This document shows positions 8,067 through 14,773 of a stretch of DNA of 64,000 nucleotides, piece after piece. Both the position numbers and the translations under genes were made by a program. Where the stretch lies: positions 124,001 to 188,000 of the forward strand of contig JALWWO010000019.1 in NCBI GenBank assembly GCA_027078745.1, read 5' to 3'. This DNA is from Chromatiaceae bacterium (GTDB lineage: Bacteria; Pseudomonadota; Gammaproteobacteria; Chromatiales; Chromatiaceae). The notes beneath the pieces are model-generated. The model was not told where the DNA came from and did not search any database. It saw nothing but the letters and a program-made list of their open reading frames with translations. Positions within the stretch are counted from its first letter, which is position 1, and every line of letters starts with the position of its first letter.

Positions 8067-8537
8067 ATGTCTTCGCACCGCACTCGATCCATTCCTCACG
8101 CGGATCCGGTACAGCTCGCTCGGTGGGTTTTATCAGAAGGAGAAGTGTTGGGATTGCAAGTAAAGGGATGCAGCATGCAGCCTTTTATCCCACCGAGCGT
8201 TCGGATTTATGTGCAACAAGGTGTACCTCGATGGGGAGATGCGATCCTCTATCTAAGTCCAGAGGGTCGCTTAGTCGTCCATCGGGTAGTGGGGAAAGCC
8301 AGCTTTCTTCTGCAGTCCGATTCAGCTCGCTGGTTCCGAGTACGGGGAGATCGCCTCCGGGCCCCTTTAGAATGGGTGTCCTCAGATCAGGTGCTGGGTC
8401 GGGTCATTCGGGTGCAAAATCAGGACTGCAACCGCTTCGTCTACCGGTTGTCCATCTGGTTCTGGATCAGCGTTCGTCCGCTCTTGCGCCCTCTGAGGGC
8501 AGGATTTGCTCGATGCCAGCGGCTTCTAAAACGGTGA
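8067..8537 (+). CDS. S24/S26 family peptidase-like protein (signal peptidase I fold)
   Basis: A protein of 156 residues. The S24/S26 serine motif is at about 34-42 (KGCSMQPFIP, nucleophile Ser36). VVHRVVG at about 70-76 resembles the His box of Sec11/SipW-type signal peptidases rather than the Lys box of bacterial LepB, and VRGDRL and QVLGRVIRV match the rest of the fold. A hydrophobic segment near the C-terminus (YRLSIWFWISVRPLL) may anchor it. It follows a hypothetical gene by 10 bases, and its end overlaps xthA by 25 bases if xthA starts at 8513. Such proteins can process secreted peptides, but no substrate is visible here. Confidence 0.65.
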   Translation: MSSHRTRSIPHADPVQLARWVLSEGEVLGLQVKGCSMQPFIPPSVRIYVQQGVPRWGDAILYLSPEGRLVVHRVVGKASFLLQSDSARWFRVRGDRLRAPLEWVSSDQVLGRVIRVQNQDCNRFVYRLSIWFWISVRPLLRPLRAGFARCQRLLKR

Positions 8538-9343
8538 AGATCGTTTCCTTCAATGTCAACGGGATCCGGGCGAGGCTGCACCAGCTCGCCGCCCTGAAAG
8601 CCCAGCTCGATCCTCAGATTATCGGCATTCAGGAATCCAAAGTGGCAGACGAGGCCTTCCCCCGGGAAGCCGTCGAAGCCCTGGGCTATCAAGTCCAGGT
8701 CCACGGGCAAAAAGGGCATTATGGCGTAGCGCTGCTCAGCCGAGAACCCCCCTCAGCCGTGGTGCGGGGCCTGCCCGGCGATGGGCCGGATGCCCAAAGG
8801 CGCGCGATCCTCGGTCGCTTTTCCCTGGCCGACGGGCAGCCCCTCCATGTGCTAAACGCTTATTTCCCCCAGGGGGAAAACCGCAACCATCCGGTAAAAT
8901 TCCCCCAGAAACAGCAGTTCTACCAGCGCCTAACCGCCTATCTGCGAGCACATTTTTCCCCGAAGGATCTGCTAGTGGTCATGGGAGACATGAATGTCGC
9001 ACCCCAAGATCGAGATGTGGGGATCGGTGCGGAGAATGCGAAGCGCTGGCTGCGCGCGGGAAAATGTGCCTTTCTTCCCGAAGAACGGACTTGGCTGAAG
9101 GCCCTCATGGATTTCGGTTTGGTGGACGCTTATCGCTATCTACATCCCGAAGCAGATCGCTTCAGCTGGTTCGACTACCGAAGTCGGGGCTTCGAACAAG
9201 AACCCAAGCGGGGGTTACGCATCGATCTGATTCTCATCAGCGCCCCTCTGGTGGCGCGATTAGTTGATGCAGGGATTGCAGAAAACCTTCGGGGGATGCA
9301 AAAACCTTCTGATCACTGCCCCGTTTGGATCCGTCTGCGCTAG
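8513..9343 (+). CDS. xthA: exodeoxyribonuclease III
   Basis: A protein of 276 residues (ExoIII usually 255-280) of the endonuclease/exonuclease/phosphatase fold. It acts on abasic sites and 3' ends in base excision repair. Visible motifs are SFNVNGIRAR, the metal-binding QESK, GHYGVALLS, NAYFPQG, GDMNVAP, RIDLILIS and the C-terminal SDHCPVW. ATG 8513 has GGCAGGA about 8 bases upstream. GTG 8534 gives the more typical MKIVSFNVNG start but lacks a visible site. The overlap with the preceding gene suggests cotranscription. Confidence 0.93.
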   Translation: MPAASKTVKIVSFNVNGIRARLHQLAALKAQLDPQIIGIQESKVADEAFPREAVEALGYQVQVHGQKGHYGVALLSREPPSAVVRGLPGDGPDAQRRAILGRFSLADGQPLHVLNAYFPQGENRNHPVKFPQKQQFYQRLTAYLRAHFSPKDLLVVMGDMNVAPQDRDVGIGAENAKRWLRAGKCAFLPEERTWLKALMDFGLVDAYRYLHPEADRFSWFDYRSRGFEQEPKRGLRIDLILISAPLVARLVDAGIAENLRGMQKPSDHCPVWIRLR

Positions 9344-9371
9344 CCCTGCCTTGGGCTGCTTGGGAAAAAGC

Positions 9372-9854
9372 TTAACCCTCCGCGTTTCGGATTTCTTGCT
9401 CCAGAATATCCAAGGTCTTGAGAAGGGTTTCGGAAGCACCGATCAGTTCATCCAGGTGCTCCCGGGCTTGAACTTTGCGCGCCTGGGGAGATTCTTTGTG
9501 CCAGAGTCTGGAGAGCCCCTTTTTCTCCTCCTTGTGAATGGTCTGGTAGATGCGTTCATAGATCGCGTGGAGTACTTTATGAGGGGTAGCGATCGCCTGG
9601 TAGGCATCCAGGTGCCCTAGTAGCTTCTGGCCTTCCCCGTAGTACCATTTCCCAAAAGTGCAGTCCGTGTGCCGAACAGGCACTTTGTTTTCTTCGATCT
9701 CCACGCCGGAAATGATGGCCTGCGCATAGGAACGCCAGCGCATATGGGCACTCTTCGCCGCCCGAATCTGGGCGAGCACGGCGTCCCTATCCACACCTTT
9801 AGGAAGGGTTCTATGGATCTGCATGGGGCTATTCTCTGCAATGGTGGTAATCAT
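9372..9854 (-). CDS. stand-alone CZB-domain zinc-binding protein, copy 1
   Basis: A protein of 160 residues, first of three paralogues. The CZB (chemoreceptor zinc-binding) domain is seen through the His in KSAHMRWR, the core VRHTDCTFGKWYYGEG with its Cys, HKVLHAIYERIY and the His in REHLDELIG. These are the expected three His and one Cys for zinc. In known proteins CZB is attached to chemoreceptors or diguanylate cyclases (DgcZ, TlpD), where zinc or hypochlorous acid changes signalling. Here there is no output domain. The ATG at 9854 has AGGA 6 bases upstream; the frame is open to 9905. A promoter-like pair at 9917-9946 matches the one before copy 3. Confidence 0.82.
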   Translation of the reverse strand: MITTIAENSPMQIHRTLPKGVDRDAVLAQIRAAKSAHMRWRSYAQAIISGVEIEENKVPVRHTDCTFGKWYYGEGQKLLGHLDAYQAIATPHKVLHAIYERIYQTIHKEEKKGLSRLWHKESPQARKVQAREHLDELIGASETLLKTLDILEQEIRNAEG

Positions 9855-9916
9855 AGGAAATCCTAGTAGGTTATTTCGCTGCGCCCCAGGAATGGGCAGA
9901 CACAACGACCCTACAG

Positions 9917-9946
9917 AGCATAGCCCAAAAAAATTACTTATGTAAA
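9917..9946 (-). promoter_or_regulatory. sigma-70-type promoter for CZB copy 1
   Basis: On the minus strand TTTACA (9946-9941), an 18-base spacer and TATGCT (9922-9917), about 60 bases before the copy 1 start. The same block (agagcatag, then an A-run, then ctta/ttatg) recurs upstream of copy 3, so it was duplicated with the gene and kept. Confidence 0.5.
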
Positions 9947-9992
9947 GAGAAGAATTAATTACGGTATCGACCGACTTCAGCCCCTGTCAAGC

Positions 9993-10025
9993 ACCTGTCC
10001 CGTCCCGTCGCGGGACGGGACAGGT
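9993..10025 (-). terminator. perfect 15-bp inverted repeat after CZB copy 2, probable terminator
   Basis: Left arm 9993-10007, 3-base loop, right arm 10011-10025; all 15 pairs match and are G+C rich (cctgtcccgtcccg). It begins 2 bases after the stop of copy 2. No T-run follows on the minus strand, so it may be an RNA-end stabiliser or an imperfect intrinsic terminator for the copy 3-copy 2 transcript. Confidence 0.5.
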
Positions 10026-10027
10026 AC

Positions 10028-10486
10028 TCACAGAGCCGTATCCCGGATCTCCTGTTCCAGCATTTCCATGGCCTTGAGCAAGGTGTCGGAAACGCCGATC
10101 AGTTCTTCCAGGTGCTCCCGGGCCTGTGCATACTTCTCGGTCTCCAAGGTCTTCTTGGAACGCAACAGCTTGTGCAATGCGCCCTGTCCATTGCCCTGCA
10201 GGATCTGATAGATGCGCTCATAGACGGCGTGGAGCATCTCATGGGGCGCAGCGATGGCATCATAGGAAGCCAGATGGCCCAGGATCACTTGGCCGCGACC
10301 GTAATACCATTTTCCAAAGCTGCAATCCATGTGCTTGACCGGTAGCTTATCGCCGCTGATCTCCACGCCGGAAATCATGGCCTGCGCATAGGCGCGCCAG
10401 CGCATATGGGCGCTCTTCGCCGCCCGAATCTGGGCGAGCACGGCGGATTTGTTGATGGTTTGGGGCAGGGTCTTCACGTTGGGCAT
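10028..10486 (-). CDS. stand-alone CZB-domain zinc-binding protein, copy 2
   Basis: A protein of 152 residues, closest to copy 3. Shared blocks are AVLAQIRAAKSAHMRWRAYA, VKHMDCSFGKWYYGRG, HEMLHAVYERIYQ and REHLEELIG; the expected zinc ligands (three His, one Cys) are present. No signal peptide, membrane segment or output domain is seen, so it is a soluble single-domain protein. AGGAG stands 8 bases before the ATG. It lies 43 bases after the stop of copy 3 with no conserved promoter between, so copies 3 and 2 probably form one transcript ended at the hairpin at 9993-10025. Confidence 0.82.
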   Translation of the reverse strand: MPNVKTLPQTINKSAVLAQIRAAKSAHMRWRAYAQAMISGVEISGDKLPVKHMDCSFGKWYYGRGQVILGHLASYDAIAAPHEMLHAVYERIYQILQGNGQGALHKLLRSKKTLETEKYAQAREHLEELIGVSDTLLKAMEMLEQEIRDTAL

Positions 10487-10529
10487 AGCTATCTCCTCTG
10501 CGCGATGGGGGTTAACAGCTTCCTTGCGA

Positions 10530-10988
10530 TCATTCAGACTCCCGCACTTCTTGCTCCAGCATTTCCAACGCCTTGATCAAGGTGTCGGAAACGCCGATCA
10601 ACTCTTCCAGATGTTCCCGCGCCTGGGCTGCTCGCTTGCGCGCCAGGGTCTCTTTGCTCGTCCAGAGTCGAGAAAGCCCTTGCTTTTCTTCTGCACCCTG
10701 CAGGATCTGATAGATGCGCTCATAGATGGCGTGCAACATTTCGTGAGGGGCAGCGATCCCCTCATAGGCGTCCAGATGACCGAGCAACACCTGCCCTTTG
10801 CCGTAATACCATCGTCCGAAACTGCAATCCGTGTGTTTGATGGGCAGTTTGCCGTCATCGATTTCCACCCCGGAGACAATGGCTTGGGCATAGGCACGCC
10901 AGCGCATATGGGCGCTCTTCGCCGCCCGAATCTGGGCGAGTACAGCAGGTTTATTGGTGCTTAGGGGAAGGGCTTTGACAGGCTGCAT
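10530..10988 (-). CDS. stand-alone CZB-domain zinc-binding protein, copy 3
   Basis: A protein of 152 residues with the same layout as its two neighbours: KSAHMRWRAYA, IKHTDCSFGRWYYGKG, HEMLHAIYERIYQ and REHLEELIG, and thus all four expected zinc ligands. It has a short unrelated N-terminus (MQPVKALPLSTNK). GAGAGGA precedes the ATG by about 10 bases. It is first of the probable copy 3-copy 2 transcript. A promoter pair lies at 11076-11103, and a triple 34-bp repeat lies further upstream, between it and hemE. Confidence 0.82.
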   Translation of the reverse strand: MQPVKALPLSTNKPAVLAQIRAAKSAHMRWRAYAQAIVSGVEIDDGKLPIKHTDCSFGRWYYGKGQVLLGHLDAYEGIAAPHEMLHAIYERIYQILQGAEEKQGLSRLWTSKETLARKRAAQAREHLEELIGVSDTLIKALEMLEQEVRESE

Positions 10989-11075
10989 GGTTTTTCTATC
11001 CTCTCAGGTAGTCAGCCTCGGGAAAGGCCGATGATGGATTGTTATTCGGCTTAGCCATGAGAAGCCTCACCCCAG

Positions 11076-11103
11076 AGCATAGACTAAAAAATTCTTTATG
11101 CAA
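11076..11103 (-). promoter_or_regulatory. sigma-70-type promoter for CZB copies 3 and 2
   Basis: On the minus strand TTGCAT (11103-11098), a 16-base spacer and TATGCT (11081-11076). The leader to the start codon would be about 80 bases. The -10 and its flanks match the block upstream of copy 1. Confidence 0.5.
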
Positions 11104-11134
11104 TAGAAAAAAAAACGGATTATTTTAATCAATT

Positions 11135-11236
11135 ATTCACAATAAATCGCAGCGCAGAAACCCTCGACATTCACAATAAATCGCAGCGCAGAAACCCTCG
11201 ACATTCACAATAAACCGCAGCGCAGAAACCCTCGAC
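11135..11236. repeat. three head-to-tail 34-bp repeats
   Basis: Units 11135-11168, 11169-11202 and 11203-11236 each begin attcacaataaa and end aaaccctcgac. The first two are identical; the third differs by one base (t to c at unit position 13). There are no spacers. The array sits between the end of hemE and the promoter of the CZB genes and could be a regulator-binding array or a recent slippage product. Confidence 0.9.
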
Positions 11237-11259
11237 TCTGGTCTAGGGTAATTGACGAA

Positions 11260-12330
11260 CTACGCACTGCATTCGTGATAAGCGGGGCTGAGTTCGTGGA
11301 CTGCTTCCACCAGCACGGCTGCATGATCCGGCGGGGTATCCGGATGAATGCCATGTCCCAGATTGAACACATGACCGCTGCCGGTGCCATAGCTTTCCAA
11401 CACGGCGGCGACCTCCGCCCGGATGCGTTCCGGAGAGGCATAGAGCACGCAGGGATCTAAATTGCCCTGAAGCGCCACACGTCCCTTCGTCTGTGCGCGG
11501 GCATCCCCCAGATCCATGGTCCAATCCACGCCCAGGGCATCGCAACCCGTGGTTGCCATCCGAGAGAGCCATTGCCCTCCTCCCTTGGTGAAGAGGATCA
11601 CCGGCACCCGGATACCCTGTACCCCCCGAATCAACCCCGCGATCACCTGCCTCATATAGGCGAGGGAAAATTGTTCGTAATCCTGAGGCCGGAGCACGCC
11701 GCCCCAGGTGTCGAAGAGCATCAGAGCTTGGGCGCCACTCTCCACCTGGGCATTGAGATAGGCGGTTACTGCCTTCGCCAGTTTGTCCAGGAGCTGATGG
11801 AGCAGGGCCGGTCGGTCGAACAATAGGGTTTTGATGCGGGCGAACTGCTTTGCGCTGCCCCCTTCCACCATGTAGGTGGCGAGGGTCCAGGGGCTGCCGG
11901 AAAAACCGATGAGGGGCACCCGTCCAGCCAATTCCCGCCGGATGAGGGCCACCGCATCCATCACATAGCCCAGGTCTGCCATATCGGGCACGGCTAAGGC
12001 ACGGATTGCCCGCTCCGTGCGCACAGGTCGTTCGAAAGCAGGCCCCTCCCCCTCTGTGAAATACAGCCCCAAGCCCATGGCATCCGGTACCGTGAGGATA
12101 TCGGAGAAGAGGATGGCCGCATCCAGGGGAAAGCGCTCCAAAGGTTGCAGGGTGACTTCACAGGCCAATTCCGGCGTGCGGCACAGATTGAGAAAGCTGC
12201 CCGCCCGCTGCCGTGTTGCCCGATATTCGGGAAGATAGCGTCCCGCCTGACGCATCATCCAAACAGGGGTATAGGGCACGGGTTGGCGCAGCAGAGCCCG
12301 CAAGAAAATATCGTTTTTCAAGTCGGTCAC
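11260..12330 (-). CDS. hemE: uroporphyrinogen decarboxylase
   Basis: A protein of 356 residues (family about 355) that removes four carboxyl groups from uroporphyrinogen III to give coproporphyrinogen III in haem synthesis. Signature regions are [19 protein letters not shown] near the N-terminus, [17 protein letters not shown] with the catalytic Asp, [34 protein letters not shown] and the C-terminal [12 protein letters not shown]. The start is GTG at 12330, fixed by homology ([16 protein letters not shown]). No Shine-Dalgarno sequence is seen and a promoter-like pair lies very close, so the leader may be only about 10 bases. It diverges from the symporter gene. Confidence 0.96.
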   Translation of the reverse strand: MTDLKNDIFLRALLRQPVPYTPVWMMRQAGRYLPEYRATRQRAGSFLNLCRTPELACEVTLQPLERFPLDAAILFSDILTVPDAMGLGLYFTEGEGPAFERPVRTERAIRALAVPDMADLGYVMDAVALIRRELAGRVPLIGFSGSPWTLATYMVEGGSAKQFARIKTLLFDRPALLHQLLDKLAKAVTAYLNAQVESGAQALMLFDTWGGVLRPQDYEQFSLAYMRQVIAGLIRGVQGIRVPVILFTKGGGQWLSRMATTGCDALGVDWTMDLGDARAQTKGRVALQGNLDPCVLYASPERIRAEVAAVLESYGTGSGHVFNLGHGIHPDTPPDHAAVLVEAVHELSPAYHECSA

Positions 12331-12347
12331 AGGAGATCCAGAGAATT

Positions 12348-12377
12348 ATTATCCAAGCATTGGATGATCAGTGTACA
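12348..12377 (-). promoter_or_regulatory. probable hemE promoter
   Basis: On the minus strand TGTACA (12377-12372), an 18-base spacer and GATAAT (12353-12348). Transcription would begin about 10 bases before the GTG start of hemE. Confidence 0.4.
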
Positions 12378-12397
12378 GCGGAAGGGAACGGCTGATC

Positions 12398-12403
12398 TAT
12401 ACT
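12398..12403 (+). promoter_or_regulatory. -10 element for the symporter gene
   Basis: TATACT on the plus strand, 32 bases before the ATG of the AGCS symporter gene. No good -35 hexamer is seen at 16-18 bases, so this is a weak call. Confidence 0.3.
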
Positions 12404-12435
12404 GAGCATTCCACTGGCACCGAGGGAAGAGATCG

Positions 12436-13770
12436 ATGGACCCTATCCACCATTTTGTGCAACAGATCAATGCCTTAGCTTGGGGCCCACCCATGCTGAT
12501 TCTGATCCTAGGCACTGGCTGCTTTCTCATGCTCGGGTTGCGCGGGTTTCCCCTGCGGCGGCTGGGCTACGGCTTTCGGATGCTGTGGGCAGGGCGCAAG
12601 GCAGCGGGAGCAGGGGATATCACACCCTTTCACGCCCTCATGACCTCGCTTTCCGCCACCGTGGGCACGGGGAACATTGCGGGGGTAGCGACGGCCATCG
12701 CCTTAGGGGGCCCTGGCGCCCTGTTCTGGATGTGGTGCACTGCCCTGGTGGGCATGGCCACCAAGTATGCGGAAGCGGTGTTGGCGGTGCGGTATCGGGA
12801 ACAGGACGCCCTGGGCAATCATGTGGGCGGGCCCATGTACTACATCAAGAACGGGTTGGGCCGCCGTTGGGCCTGGTTGGGGGGCCTGTTCGCCTTCTTC
12901 GGGGTGGTGGCAGGTTTCGGCATCGGCAACCTGGTGCAGGCGAATTCCGTGGCCCATGTGCTGAACGAGAACTTCCAGATTCCCGCCTGGGTGGTGGGGC
13001 TGAGCATGGCCGTTCTCGCCGCGGGGGTGCTCTTGGGCGGCATCCGCCGGATCGCGACGGTGGCGGGCAAGCTGGTGCCTTTCATGGCGCTGTCCTATCT
13101 CGCCATCGGTCTGATCGTGCTCGCCATGAATCTGGAACGCTTAGGTCCGGCCCTGCAGCAGATCTTCACCGGCGCGTTCACGGGAGAGGCGGCGGGGGGC
13201 GGCTTCGCCGGTGCCACGGTCTGGGCAGCCATCCGCTTCGGGGTAGCGCGGGGGGTGTTTTCCAATGAAGCGGGGCTGGGCAGCGCACCCATCGCCCATG
13301 CGGCGGCCCAAACGGATGATCCGGTGCGGCAAGGCACGGTGGCCATGCTGGGCACCTTCATCGATACCTTGGTGGTCTGTACCCTCACAGGCCTGGTCAT
13401 CGTCGCCTCAGGGGAATGGGTGAGCGGTGCGAGCGGTGCAGCCCTGTCCGCCAGCGCCTTTGAGCAATCCTTGCCCGGCTTCGGCGGGGTGCTGGTGGCC
13501 CTGGCCCTGAGTTTGTTCGCCTTCACCACCCTGTTGGGCTGGAGCGTCTACGGGGAACGGTGTACGGAATATCTGTTCGGCGTGCGGGCCATCATCCCTT
13601 TCCGCTGGGCCTGGATCGCGGCGGTTCCCCTGGGTGCCCTGGCTAAGCTGGATTTCGTCTGGCTCCTCGCCGATACGCTGAATGCGCTCATGGCCCTGCC
13701 CAATCTCATCGCCCTGTTGCTCCTGAGTCCGGTGGTCTTTCGGATCACGCGGGCATCTTGCCAGCGCTGA
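12436..13770 (+). CDS. sodium:alanine (AGCS family) symporter
   Basis: A protein of 444 residues with about 10-11 hydrophobic segments, matching the alanine or glycine:cation symporter family (AgcS, AlsT, DagA), which imports small neutral amino acids with Na+. Landmarks are ALMTSLSATVGTGNIAGVAT, the family signature early in the protein, GGPMYYIKNGLG, the Gly-rich GVFSNEAGLGSAPIAHAAA and FAFTTLLGWSVYGERC. It is divergent from hemE. The next gene, ppk2, starts 65 bases downstream. The exact substrate (Ala, Gly or another) cannot be told from sequence. Confidence 0.93.
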   Translation: MDPIHHFVQQINALAWGPPMLILILGTGCFLMLGLRGFPLRRLGYGFRMLWAGRKAAGAGDITPFHALMTSLSATVGTGNIAGVATAIALGGPGALFWMWCTALVGMATKYAEAVLAVRYREQDALGNHVGGPMYYIKNGLGRRWAWLGGLFAFFGVVAGFGIGNLVQANSVAHVLNENFQIPAWVVGLSMAVLAAGVLLGGIRRIATVAGKLVPFMALSYLAIGLIVLAMNLERLGPALQQIFTGAFTGEAAGGGFAGATVWAAIRFGVARGVFSNEAGLGSAPIAHAAAQTDDPVRQGTVAMLGTFIDTLVVCTLTGLVIVASGEWVSGASGAALSASAFEQSLPGFGGVLVALALSLFAFTTLLGWSVYGERCTEYLFGVRAIIPFRWAWIAAVPLGALAKLDFVWLLADTLNALMALPNLIALLLLSPVVFRITRASCQR

Positions 13771-13835
13771 GCACGCTGCGCCCTGCGTGCTACAATTCAG
13801 CCGTTCATCTATCGGTGCAGAACAGAGGGAAGATC

Positions 13836-14750
13836 ATGTCGGATCGGATACAGAATCCGGAGTACATTGAGTTTCAGGGGGAGCCGGTCAAGCTGGACAA
13901 GCTCTTGCAGGATTATCAAGCGGTGCGGGATGAGCTCGCTCGGGTCAAGCGGGAGAATCGCAAAGCGGTGGTGCGCCGCCGTCAGGAAAAGAGCCTGAAA
14001 CCCTTCCAAGCGGAACTGATCTGCCTCCAGAAATATCTGGAAGAGACCAATACCCGCATGATCATTCTCTTTGAAGGTCGGGATGCGGCAGGCAAGGGGG
14101 GTACCATCCGGCGAGTTACCCGCTACATGAATGAAAAGCACTATCGGATCGTCGCCTTAGGCAAGCCCACGGAAGAGCAGAAAACTCAGTGGTTCTTTCA
14201 GCGCTATGTGACGCACTTTCCCCGAGGGGGGGAAATTGTGCTCTTCGACCGCAGTTGGTACAACCGCGCCATTGTGGAACCCATCTTCGGATTCTGCACC
14301 CCGGAGGAATATGAAAACTTCATGCACGGCGTGGTGGGGTTTGAAAAGGATTTAGTGCGCCAGGGTACGATTCTGCTCAAGCTTTATTTCAGCGTCACCA
14401 AGGAAGAACAGGCCCGCCGATTCGAACGCCGCAAAAACGACCCCCTGCGGCGTTGGAAACTCTCAGAAATCGATGTGCAAGCCCAGGATCGCTGGGACGA
14501 GTTCACCCACCAAAAGCACGAAATGTTGCGCCGCACCCACACGGCACAGGCCCCTTGGACCATCATTCGCTCCGATGACAAACATCGGGCTCGGCTCAAC
14601 GCGATCCGGGTGATTCTCAACTCCGTGCCCTACAAGCGGGAGAATCTGGAACTGAACTATGTGCCCGATCCGGATATCGTCATCTCCGGTGCCCGAGAGC
14701 TGGAGATCATGAACGCCCAGATGGTGCGGGAAGGCAAGTTCACCGGCTGA
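13836..14750 (+). CDS. ppk2: polyphosphate kinase 2
   Basis: A protein of 304 residues, the size of a single-domain PPK2, which transfers phosphate between polyphosphate and nucleotides. The Walker A motif is at about 79-89 (FEGRDAAGKGGTIRR). The lid/Walker B region includes LFDRSWYNRAIVEPIFGFC. KLYFSVTKEEQARRFERR and DPLRRWKLSEID also match class I PPK2. The ATG at 13836 follows GAGGGA at about 7 bases; the frame is open to 13758. glgX starts 23 bases after it, so PPK2 heads a storage cluster and is probably cotranscribed with the glycogen genes. Direction (polyP to NTP or the reverse) is not visible. Confidence 0.93.
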   Translation: MSDRIQNPEYIEFQGEPVKLDKLLQDYQAVRDELARVKRENRKAVVRRRQEKSLKPFQAELICLQKYLEETNTRMIILFEGRDAAGKGGTIRRVTRYMNEKHYRIVALGKPTEEQKTQWFFQRYVTHFPRGGEIVLFDRSWYNRAIVEPIFGFCTPEEYENFMHGVVGFEKDLVRQGTILLKLYFSVTKEEQARRFERRKNDPLRRWKLSEIDVQAQDRWDEFTHQKHEMLRRTHTAQAPWTIIRSDDKHRARLNAIRVILNSVPYKRENLELNYVPDPDIVISGARELEIMNAQMVREGKFTG

Positions 14751-14773
14751 GAGACCGTGCGGGATGAGAAGCC

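Noticed and set aside
11135-11236. CRISPR array
   Set aside because: The three 34-bp units abut with no spacers, and no cas gene is present.
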